In this document: piece by piece, positions 1 through 4,792 of the stretch
How positions within the stretch are numbered: the stretch's first letter is position 1
Layout: each line of letters opens with the position of its first letter
From: a bacterium
Lineage (GTDB): Bacteria > Thermosulfidibacterota > Thermosulfidibacteria > Thermosulfidibacterales > Thermosulfidibacteraceae
Direction of reading: 5' to 3'
Assembly (NCBI GenBank): GCA_027037155.1
Contig: JALWBK010000012.1
Location: 1 to 5,273 of the forward strand
DNA: 5,273 nt
Program-made: the position numbers and the translations under genes
The notes under the pieces: generated by a model
What the model was told of the DNA's origin: nothing
What the model saw: the letters and a program-made list of their open reading frames with translations, nothing else
Database searches by the model: none

Positions 1-129
1 ACCTCAGGAAAGGACTTTGAGGTGGGAGATATCTACATCTGTCCCTTCTGTGGATGGACCGTAACCGAAAACGCCCCTGAAAGATGTCCCCTCTGTGGCG
101 CAACCAAGGAGAAGTTTGTAAAGTTCTAA
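1..129 (+). CDS. Rubrerythrin-like protein, C-terminal rubredoxin-like domain (partial, 5' end outside window)
   Basis: Frame 1 is open from the window edge to a TAA at 127-129 and gives the last 42 residues of a protein. It carries CPFCG (residues 14-18 of the fragment) and CPLCG (29-33), a CX2C-X11-CX2C pair, then a KEKFVKF-type tail. This is the usual ending of rubrerythrin, whose rubredoxin-like domain binds one Fe(SCys)4. In the family, that domain passes electrons to an N-terminal diiron four-helix bundle that reduces peroxide in the cytoplasm of anaerobes. The diiron part would lie upstream of the window, so a stand-alone rubredoxin-like or zinc-ribbon protein cannot be excluded, although the tail is typical of rubrerythrin. 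The gene is convergent with galT and is followed within 10 nt by a hairpin terminator. Confidence 0.85.
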   Translation, partial: TSGKDFEVGDIYICPFCGWTVTENAPERCPLCGATKEKFVKF

Positions 130-138
130 AACGGTCCT

Positions 139-165
139 AAAGGGTCCCTTATAGGGGCCCTTTTT
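139..165 (+). terminator. Intrinsic terminator of the rubrerythrin-like gene, between convergent genes
   Basis: A 10-bp stem is visible: AAAGGGTCCC (139-148), loop TTATA, GGGGCCCTTT (154-163), with one G-T pair, running into five T at 161-165. It begins 9 nt after the rubrerythrin stop and ends 5 nt before the galT stop at 171. In the - direction the same stem is followed only by TTT and then AGGACC, so it should work well for the + gene and weakly, if at all, for galT. Confidence 0.8.
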
Positions 166-170
166 CAAAA

Positions 171-1157
171 CTATCTCTTCCTTAGCAACTGCGCCGCCTG
201 CTCTGGAGAAACTGGATTTATAAAGACTCCTCCCCCAAGCTCAAAGCCTGCGATGTGGGTTATCCTCGGAATCACATCCAAGTACCAGTGGAAAAACTCT
301 TCTTTCGCCCTTGAACAGGTGTGAATGTAAAGGTTGTAGCAGGGGTTCTCAAGCACATCAAAAAGCCTTCCAATTCCAGTTTTTAAGGCATCTGAAAGGT
401 ACTTCAAATAATGATCTTCAACATCCGCAAAGGAGAAAAGGTGTTCCTTAGGTGCTATCCTAATCTGAAAGGGGCTGTATGAGTAAAAAGGAGCGTAAAC
501 CAAGAATAAGGGGTTTTGGTAAACCACCCTAACCTGAGAAGAAAGCTCAAAATCAATTTCAGCACACAGATAGCATCCGCCTTCTTCATCCAAGAACCTT
601 TTAAACTGGCCTATTACCGTTTTCACAAGTGGAGGAATCAGAGGCATTGCTATTATCTGGGAATGGGGATGGGAGAGGCTCGCCCCCGCCCATTGCCCGT
701 AGTTTTTAAATACAAGCACGTAGGAGATCTCCTTCATGGCGTAAAGGGTTCTCATTCTCTCCCTGTAAACCCACAAAAGCTCCTCTACCTCTTTCAAGCT
801 AAAACAATGAAGATGCCTGTAGTGATGGGGCGTTTCCACAACAACCTCGTGAAACCCATAACCACCCAAGCTCGTGTGAAAGTTTGCTATCTGAACGGGT
901 GTATAGGAAGGAGAAAGGGCCGGATACCTATTAGGAACAACCCTTATCCTCCACCCGGGTGTGTTTGGAGCAGAATCATCATCGCGTAGGGCAAACACCT
1001 CAGCAGGGGTGAGATGCTCCTTACCATATTCAAAGGGACACCGGGATATATCGGTGTCCCCATCTGCCTTTAACACAAAGTCATGCGGCCTCTTTTTCCT
1101 CTCAGGGGCAACCACTACCCAGGTGTTCCACAAGTAGTTGTACCTGAGCTCTCCCAC
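171..1157 (-). CDS. galT: Galactose-1-phosphate uridylyltransferase family protein (GalT-like, HIT superfamily)
   Basis: The 328-residue length is normal for the prokaryotic GalT group. GalT moves UMP between UDP-glucose and galactose-1-phosphate through a uridylyl-histidine intermediate (Leloir pathway, cytoplasm). Visible motifs are RVVPNRYPAL (72-81), the active-site HPHSQ (163-167, with H165 the expected nucleophile), and HWYLDVIPR (290-298) followed by a GFELGGGVFINP stretch. A CYLC pair sits at 195-198. The expected N-terminal zinc motif CPFC reads CPFE here (C40, E43), so one usual ligand is replaced; H112 and H163 remain as likely partners. The start is GTG at 1155-1157, with AAAGGG 6 nt upstream overlapping the stop of the zinc-ribbon gene. 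It is last in the padR unit, 10 nt behind its neighbour. No galK or galE is in view, so the true substrate may differ, for example ADP-glucose phosphorylase-like activity. The family call is firm; the substrate is not. Confidence 0.85.
   Translation of the reverse strand: MGELRYNYLWNTWVVVAPERKKRPHDFVLKADGDTDISRCPFEYGKEHLTPAEVFALRDDDSAPNTPGWRIRVVPNRYPALSPSYTPVQIANFHTSLGGYGFHEVVVETPHHYRHLHCFSLKEVEELLWVYRERMRTLYAMKEISYVLVFKNYGQWAGASLSHPHSQIIAMPLIPPLVKTVIGQFKRFLDEEGGCYLCAEIDFELSSQVRVVYQNPLFLVYAPFYSYSPFQIRIAPKEHLFSFADVEDHYLKYLSDALKTGIGRLFDVLENPCYNLYIHTCSRAKEEFFHWYLDVIPRITHIAGFELGGGVFINPVSPEQAAQLLRKR
1035..1060. repeat. Perfect 9-bp inverted repeat inside galT
   Basis: GGGACACCG (1035-1043) and its exact reverse complement CGGTGTCCC (1052-1060) flank an 8-nt spacer. 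In galT mRNA this would be a GC-rich 9-bp hairpin over codons 33-41, ending on the CP of the altered CPFE zinc motif. It is followed by TTTGAATATGG rather than a U run, so it does not look like an ordinary terminator. It may be chance within coding sequence or a weak regulatory or pausing structure. Confidence 0.45.
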
Positions 1158-1167
1158 CTGTTTCCCT

Positions 1168-1377
1168 TTACTCCCTCACCATAAAGGTACCACACTTGGG
1201 ACACTGCACCTGCCTACAGGGAACTCCCCTTTCGTGGGGCACACGATGGCCACAGTTGGGACACACACAGTAGCCACCAGGACCTCCCATGCCGCCCCTT
1301 GGACCACCACATCCTCCCATGCCTCTACCACCACCACTAAAACCGCGCATTCCTCCTCCACCACCTTTACCCTGCAC
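1168..1377 (-). CDS. Small Gly-rich zinc-ribbon protein, function unknown
   Basis: This is a 69-residue protein with two parts. Residues 1-35 are mostly glycine with Met and Arg (GGGRGMGGCGG-like) and are probably disordered. Residues 36-69 form a compact zinc ribbon with CPNCG (39-43) and CPKCG (59-63). Extra possible ligands are C23, C37, H48 and C54, and the chain ends TFMVRE. I recognise the pattern from small uncharacterised proteins of anaerobes that accompany Gly-rich DUF5320-like proteins, sometimes near NifX/NifB-type or Mrp/NBP35-type genes; no function is established that I know of. The start is GTG at 1375-1377, with AAGGAGG 6 nt upstream; only 1 nt separates it from the stop of the previous gene. 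Cysteines beyond a four-Cys site could mean a second metal or redox role (inference). An overlapping ATG at 1380-1382 opens a different frame without the zinc ribbon and was rejected. Confidence 0.8.
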   Translation of the reverse strand: MQGKGGGGGMRGFSGGGRGMGGCGGPRGGMGGPGGYCVCPNCGHRVPHERGVPCRQVQCPKCGTFMVRE

Positions 1378-1378
1378 C

Positions 1379-1690
1379 TCAAGCCTCCTTATCCTTTAAT
1401 TGGCGACTTAACTCTTCTATGCGTTTCTCCAAAAGTTCCTTCTCTCTTTTCAGGGCCTCAAGTTCTCTTCTCAAATCCGCCTCTGGAGAGCGTCCTAATA
1501 TCTCCCACGCGTGTACAATATTACCCTCTTCATCCCTATAATAGGCATGCGGACCCCATCCACACCTGCATGGACCAACATAGGTGTACCCCATCACTTC
1601 ATTCTGAACGCCGTAAGACCATCCTCCGCGATGCCACCCTCTATGCCAACCTCCAAAGCCGCCACCGTATCTTCTTCCAAAACGTCCCAT
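1379..1690 (-). CDS. Small Gly/Arg/His/Trp-rich protein with C-terminal coiled coil (DUF5320-like), function unknown
   Basis: This is a 103-residue protein with three visible zones. Residues 1-27 are rich in Gly, Arg, Trp and His and include a tandem GWHR repeat (W15-G22). Residues 28-66 form a middle section with a CRC pair (C41, C43) and more histidines (H48, H60) that could bind metal. Residues 69-102 are a charged Leu/Glu/Lys/Arg helix with heptad-like leucines, probably a dimerising coiled coil. This Gly/Arg-rich head plus coiled-coil tail resembles the DUF5320 group of small proteins in anaerobic bacteria and archaea, which has no established function that I know of. It lacks the usual MPRGDGTGP-like opening of that group, so the assignment is by architecture. 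The start is ATG at 1688-1690 with GGAGG 7 nt upstream; the padR stop is 2 nt away. The role may be metal or cofactor handling under PadR control (inference). Confidence 0.75.
   Translation of the reverse strand: MGRFGRRYGGGFGGWHRGWHRGGWSYGVQNEVMGYTYVGPCRCGWGPHAYYRDEEGNIVHAWEILGRSPEADLRRELEALKREKELLEKRIEELSRQLKDKEA
1384..1390 (-). promoter_or_regulatory. Shine-Dalgarno site deciding the GTG start of the zinc-ribbon gene
   Basis: AAGGAGG on the - strand lies 6 nt upstream of the GTG at 1375-1377, inside the last codons of the preceding coiled-coil gene. It supports the GTG start and coupled translation of the two small proteins. Confidence 0.75.
1625..1648 (-). repeat. Two-copy 12-nt tandem repeat coding WHRG-WHRG
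   Basis: On the - strand TGGCATAGAGGG is followed directly by TGGCATCGCGGA, differing at 3 of 12 positions. They encode two WHRG units (residues 15-22) in the Gly-rich head of the coiled-coil protein. It looks like an in-frame duplication that adds a His/Trp/Arg unit. Confidence 0.6.
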
Positions 1691-1692
1691 AG

Positions 1693-2028
1693 CTACACCT
1701 CCTCTAATTTATTTATAATGTTCTCCAAAAAGTTCTTTTGCTCCACCAAGTACCGCTTCCACGACAATAGCCACCTTTTCCCCCTCTCGGTTATTCTATA
1801 CATGCGCCTTGCTGGACCACCTCTCGTATCCCAGCTTGACTCAACCAATCCTTCCATCTCCAGCTCTCTTAAGACCCTGTACAATCCTCCTGGATTCAAG
1901 GGACCCACAAGGGGACTCTCATTTACCCGGCTCAGCATCTCGTAGCCGTGCATCTCGCCCTCAAGCAGCATGGCCAGAACCCACACACTTATCAGTTCCT
2001 TTTTATTAATCCATCCCCAGCGATTCAT
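1693..2028 (-). CDS. PadR family transcriptional regulator
   Basis: This 111-residue protein has the classic small PadR (subfamily 2) layout. A helix ends in the signature MHGYEML (26-32). The recognition part has GGLYRVLRELEMEGLVES (47-64). The wing reads GGPARRMYRITERG (70-83). A C-terminal helix (about 84-110) should form the dimer interface. PadR proteins are winged-helix dimers, mostly repressors that bind AT-rich palindromes near their own promoters and respond to small ligands. Here the gene heads a unit with two Gly-rich small proteins and galT, which are its likely targets, along with itself. The chosen start is ATG at 2026-2028. It has no Shine-Dalgarno, and the predicted promoter would leave a leader of only a few bases, so translation may be leaderless. 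A GTG at codon 15 has AAGGA upstream and is an alternative, but it would cut into the first helix. The ligand cannot be read from sequence. Confidence 0.92.
   Translation of the reverse strand: MNRWGWINKKELISVWVLAMLLEGEMHGYEMLSRVNESPLVGPLNPGGLYRVLRELEMEGLVESSWDTRGGPARRMYRITERGKRWLLSWKRYLVEQKNFLENIINKLEEV
1698..1705 (-). promoter_or_regulatory. Shine-Dalgarno site for the coiled-coil protein, inside the padR 3' end
   Basis: AGAGGAGG on the - strand encodes the final Glu-Glu region of PadR and ends 7 nt before the ATG at 1688-1690. The padR stop (TAG, 1693-1695) falls between site and start, a typical coupled junction. Confidence 0.7.
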
Positions 2029-2051
2029 ATATATTCATTTTAAATATATAT
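2027..2051. promoter_or_regulatory. Candidate PadR operator: AT-rich 9-7-9 inverted repeat
   Basis: ATATATATT (2027-2035) and AATATATAT (2043-2051) are perfect inverted arms around a 7-nt spacer. The repeat covers two bases of the padR ATG and the predicted -10 element, so a bound dimer would block both promoter and start. The position fits PadR autorepression. The low-complexity AT composition makes chance symmetry more likely than for a mixed sequence. Confidence 0.5.
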
Positions 2052-2072
2052 TCGCAGCTCAAAAAAGTTCAA
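2043..2072 (-). promoter_or_regulatory. Candidate sigma-70-type promoter for padR-galT
   Basis: On the - strand TTGAAC (2072-2067, 4 of 6 to TTGACA) and TATATT (2048-2043, 5 of 6 to TATAAT) are 18 nt apart, in the only sizeable gap among the - strand genes. Initiation would be expected near 2036, just ahead of the ATG at 2028, giving a very short leader. The -35 overlaps the region right after the truA stop. No terminator hairpin was seen after truA, so read-through from the upstream operon is also possible. Confidence 0.5.
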
Positions 2073-2075
2073 CCC

Positions 2076-2804
2076 TCAATACCTAACCTCCCACAAAAAG
2101 AGTCCATTGGGAGGTGCAGGCTTCAACCCTCTCAAGGGCTTCTTCAAAGAGATGGATTCCTCTAACTCAACAATACCTGCCTTACCGGTAGCCACCCTCA
2201 CAAGTGCTCCCACCATATTCCTCACCATCTTTCTCAAAAAGGCGTTGGCCTCAACCACCACCTCAACACGCCCTCTCCTTCTCCTCACATCACACCTGTA
2301 GACGACTCTAACGGTACTTCCTCCCGGCACCATGGGCTTACCGTAACACGCAAAATCGTGCTCACCTACAAAAAGGGAAGCCGCTTCTCTCATAAGCTCA
2401 ACATTTAGTGGATAGTTCACAAACCAGGCGTACCGTTTAAAGAAGGGCAGATCCACCTCTGTTATGAAATACCTGTAAACTCTGCTTTTCGCCGAGAACC
2501 GAGCGTGAAAATCCTCAGCCACCTCCTGCACTCTTCTCACAACAATTGACGGCGGAAGATTGGCGTTAAAGGCCTTAAGCATAATATCACAACCCAAAGT
2601 GCTTGTGGTGTCAAAATGCGCAACCTGGGCAAGAGCGTGAACCCCCGAATCTGTCCTTCCAGCCCCCACTATACGCACCTTCTCCTTCAAAACCCTTGAA
2701 ATGGCCCTTTCCAGTTCTCCCTGAACGGTTGCACCAGAGGACTGCACCTGCCATCCACTGTATCCCGTGCCGTCATAGGCCACCACAAGCTTAATCCTTC
2801 TCAT
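2076..2804 (-). CDS. truA: tRNA pseudouridine(38-40) synthase TruA
   Basis: The 242-residue length is normal for TruA. The enzyme isomerises uridines 38, 39 and 40 in the anticodon arm of many tRNAs in the cytoplasm. Visible motifs are the YDGTGYSGWQ opening (10-19), TVQGELE (26-32), the catalytic block GAGRTDSGVHA (47-57, with D52 the nucleophilic aspartate), FHARFSAKSRVYRY (99-112, with the conserved Tyr110), and the C-terminal FLRKMVRNMVG (189-199). All expected active-site parts are present. The ATG at 2802-2804 overlaps the last 14 nt of the alkyltransferase gene, with a G-rich GGGGGTG about 7 nt upstream as ribosome site. It ends the upstream four-gene unit; the next gene starts after a 47-nt gap. 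Confidence 0.96.
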   Translation of the reverse strand: MRRIKLVVAYDGTGYSGWQVQSSGATVQGELERAISRVLKEKVRIVGAGRTDSGVHALAQVAHFDTTSTLGCDIMLKAFNANLPPSIVVRRVQEVAEDFHARFSAKSRVYRYFITEVDLPFFKRYAWFVNYPLNVELMREAASLFVGEHDFACYGKPMVPGGSTVRVVYRCDVRRRRGRVEVVVEANAFLRKMVRNMVGALVRVATGKAGIVELEESISLKKPLRGLKPAPPNGLFLWEVRY

Positions 2805-3246
2805 CCACCAACACCCCCTCTAAAGAAAGGAGGAATCTCTTCCACTCCAATCCCGCAGAAAAGCCACCGAGTCCCCCATCGGATCTGATGACTCGATGGC
2901 ATGGAATTACAATGGGAACGGGATTCATCCTCAAAGCCACACCAACCGCTCTATATCCCCTACATCCTATCAAATCACCTATGTACCTGTAACTCACCAC
3001 CTTCCCGTAGGGTATACCTCTAACCACCTCAAGCACCTTCTCAACAAAGAGGGAAACCTCCAAACTCACCGGCACCCCTGTAAAATCAACTCTCCCTCCC
3101 TCCAAGTATCGCCTGACAAGCTCAACAACCTCTTCGTTTACAAACCTGCTCTCCTGAATCCTCCCCATAAGAAGCCTTAAAAGGCGTCCCTCTTCATCAA
3201 AAACAAGAGAGACAGGACCAAGTTCAGTCTCAAGAGTATTTTTCAA
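2791..3246 (-). CDS. ogt: Methylated-DNA--[protein]-cysteine S-methyltransferase (Ogt/MGMT type)
   Basis: This 151-residue single-use repair protein moves alkyl groups from O6-alkylguanine (and O4-alkylthymine in the family) to its own cysteine. The active-site motif PCHRV is at 115-119, with C116 as acceptor. The helix-turn-helix GKVVSYRYIGDLI (81-93) precedes RAVGVALRMNP (99-109). R99 matches the arginine finger that flips the base, Y86 the phosphate-rotating Tyr, and N108 the conserved Asn of the hinge. E143 near the C-terminus fits the catalytic Glu. The N-terminal half is short and variable, as usual. The start is a TTG at 3244-3246 with a strong GGAGG 6 nt upstream, and it overlaps the end of the FAD oxidoreductase gene by 17 nt; the first ATG downstream (codon 27) would remove the N-terminal domain. 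The name is by family; Ogt and Ada-C types cannot be separated further here. Confidence 0.93.
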   Translation of the reverse strand: MKNTLETELGPVSLVFDEEGRLLRLLMGRIQESRFVNEEVVELVRRYLEGGRVDFTGVPVSLEVSLFVEKVLEVVRGIPYGKVVSYRYIGDLIGCRGYRAVGVALRMNPVPIVIPCHRVIRSDGGLGGFSAGLEWKRFLLSLEGVLVDEKD

Positions 3247-4792
3247 CTATAGCCTCCGCCACCCTCAACCCGTCTAAAGCAGAGCTCACAATTCCACCAG
3301 CGTATCCTGCCCCCTCACCTGCAGGATAAAGTCCTTCCACCCCAAGGGCCTGATAGTCCTCCCCCCTCAGTATCCTCACAGGGGCAGACGTCCTTGTTTC
3401 GGGAGCAACAATTACCCCTTCAACATCAAAACCCTTTATCTTTTTACCAAAAAGCCTCAATCCCTTTTTCAGAAACTCCACGAGGTGATCAGGATAGAGC
3501 TCTGCCACATCCGCCTCCACCACCGCAGGCCTGTAGGTGGAAACCACCTCTTGTGCCTTTTTGCCATAAACAAAAGATCTAACGGCAGAAGAGGGAGCGA
3601 TAAAAGAACCAGCCACAGAAAAGGCTCTCTCCTCTAACTCCTCCTGAAAGTAAACCCCTCCAAGCACACCAGATGGAAAGTCCCTCTCGTCCACACTTAC
3701 AACAACCGCAGAGTTGGCAAAGCCCGAATCCCTGGCAAAGTAGCTCATACCATTCACCACTAACTTCCCCCATGAGGAAGAGGCACAAATCACATAGCCA
3801 CCAGGACACATGCAGAAGGTATAGACCCCTCTTTTCTCTTCCTTAAAACTTACTGCAAGCTGGTATGTGGCTGGAGGAAGCCTCTCATCCCCAGCCCACC
3901 TTCCATACTGGGCCTTATCTATCATCTCTTGAGGATGCTCCACCCTAAAGCCAACGGCAAAGGGCTTTGAAGAGAGGACAACTCCCCTTTGAAGAAGCAT
4001 TCTGTACGTATCCCTTGCACTATGCCCCACCGCAAGAACCATCACATCTGGATGCATCCAGTCCCCGTTGACCCTGACAGCCTTAAACTTCCCGTCCTCT
4101 ATCCTGACATCCTCGCAACAGGCACCAAAGTACACCTTCCACCCCACATCAAGCAGATGTTTCCGTATATTTCTCACAACCTCCCTTATCCTGTCCGTTC
4201 CCACATGGGGCTTGGCATCCCACAGGATGCTCTCGGGGGCACCAAACTCCACCAACTTTGAAAAGATCCACCTTATCCTGCCATCCCTCACCCGGGTTGT
4301 GAGCTTGCCATCGGAAAAGGTCCCCGCTCCCCCCTCACCGAACTGGGGATTACACCTCTCATCTATAATCCCCTGATTCCACAATCTCTCCACCTTCTGC
4401 ACCCTTTCCTCAACGGGACAGCCCCTTTCCACCACAACACCGGTAATACCCACCTCTGAAAGGGCAAGGGCAGTAAAGAGACCACAGGGCCCCGTACCAA
4501 CCACAATCGGTGTAATCTTGCGGTTAACCTTCTTTATTAGAAAAGATGCACACGGCTGATGCAGCTTAGCAAAAGAGGGAACGACTATCTCTCTCTTTAA
4601 CCTCACCAGCAGGTTGTACACAAAATAAATCATCCTGTTCTTCTGCCTCGCGTCTATGGCCCTGCGAAGGCAGATCAGCTCCTCTATCTCAGAGGGCCTG
4701 ATGCCCAACATCTTAGCCACTTTACTCTTGAGATAGGCCGGTGAATCCTTAACGAACGGAACCTTCACCTGCTGGAGTTCCAATAACATCAA
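3230..4792 (-). CDS. FAD-dependent oxidoreductase of the COG2509 type, substrate unknown
   Basis: This 520-residue protein matches the usual size of the COG2509 'uncharacterised FAD-dependent dehydrogenase' group. Residues 1-80 form the typical N-terminal domain, including RRAIDARQKN (43-52). A Rossmann FAD site follows: GTGPCG (99-104) with the strand-ending acidic residue E122. A characteristic block FGEGGAGTFSDGKLTTR lies at 151-167, and LAVGHSARDTY at 253-263. A CMCPGGYVI stretch (327-335) and the C-terminal YPAGEGAGYAGGI (489-501) complete the FAD fold. No membrane segment is apparent, so it is probably cytoplasmic. The reaction is not known for this group. Two adjacent starts exist: TTG (4790-4792), 9 nt after a GGAGG, and ATG (4787-4789), 12 nt after it; either gives nearly the same protein. 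It overlaps the rimO 3' end by 41-44 nt and its own end overlaps the alkyltransferase start, so expression is probably coupled. Confidence 0.88.
   Translation of the reverse strand: MMLLELQQVKVPFVKDSPAYLKSKVAKMLGIRPSEIEELICLRRAIDARQKNRMIYFVYNLLVRLKREIVVPSFAKLHQPCASFLIKKVNRKITPIVVGTGPCGLFTALALSEVGITGVVVERGCPVEERVQKVERLWNQGIIDERCNPQFGEGGAGTFSDGKLTTRVRDGRIRWIFSKLVEFGAPESILWDAKPHVGTDRIREVVRNIRKHLLDVGWKVYFGACCEDVRIEDGKFKAVRVNGDWMHPDVMVLAVGHSARDTYRMLLQRGVVLSSKPFAVGFRVEHPQEMIDKAQYGRWAGDERLPPATYQLAVSFKEEKRGVYTFCMCPGGYVICASSSWGKLVVNGMSYFARDSGFANSAVVVSVDERDFPSGVLGGVYFQEELEERAFSVAGSFIAPSSAVRSFVYGKKAQEVVSTYRPAVVEADVAELYPDHLVEFLKKGLRLFGKKIKGFDVEGVIVAPETRTSAPVRILRGEDYQALGVEGLYPAGEGAGYAGGIVSSALDGLRVAEAIVEKYS
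3253..3257 (-). promoter_or_regulatory. Shine-Dalgarno site deciding the TTG start of the alkyltransferase gene
   Basis: GGAGG on the - strand sits 6 nt before the TTG at 3244-3246, inside the last codons of the FAD oxidoreductase gene. It is the main reason for accepting a TTG start with a 17-nt gene overlap. Confidence 0.7.

Noticed and set aside
516..989. A 157-codon + strand open frame opposite galT.
   Set aside because: It lies entirely within the galT coding region, which has a clear HPHSQ active site; no motif or ribosome site supports it.
1261..1370. CCTCCCATGCC and similar short repeats, considered as a possible repeat array.
   Set aside because: They are repeated Gly-Met-Gly codons of the zinc-ribbon protein's head, with irregular spacing and no CRISPR-like structure.
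1176..1382. A - strand frame with ATG at 1382, overlapping the zinc-ribbon gene.
   Set aside because: Its product is a Val-rich low-complexity chain without motifs. The other frame has the CPNCG and CPKCG pairs and a well-placed Shine-Dalgarno.
1138..1692. A 184-codon + strand open frame rich in Thr, Ser and Pro.
   Set aside because: It is the antisense shadow of the Gly-rich and coiled-coil genes; Gly/Arg codons read backwards give Thr/Ser/Pro. It has no recognisable motif, while the - strand frames show zinc knuckles and good ribosome sites.
2052..2075. A possible terminator after truA, based on a run of T on the - strand.
   Set aside because: The six T are not preceded by a stable stem; the sequence fits a -35 element and spacer better.
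3579..3809. A Cys/Leu/Trp-rich - strand frame inside the FAD oxidoreductase gene.
   Set aside because: It is out of frame with a well-supported 520-residue flavoprotein, and its cysteines form no recognisable metal motif.
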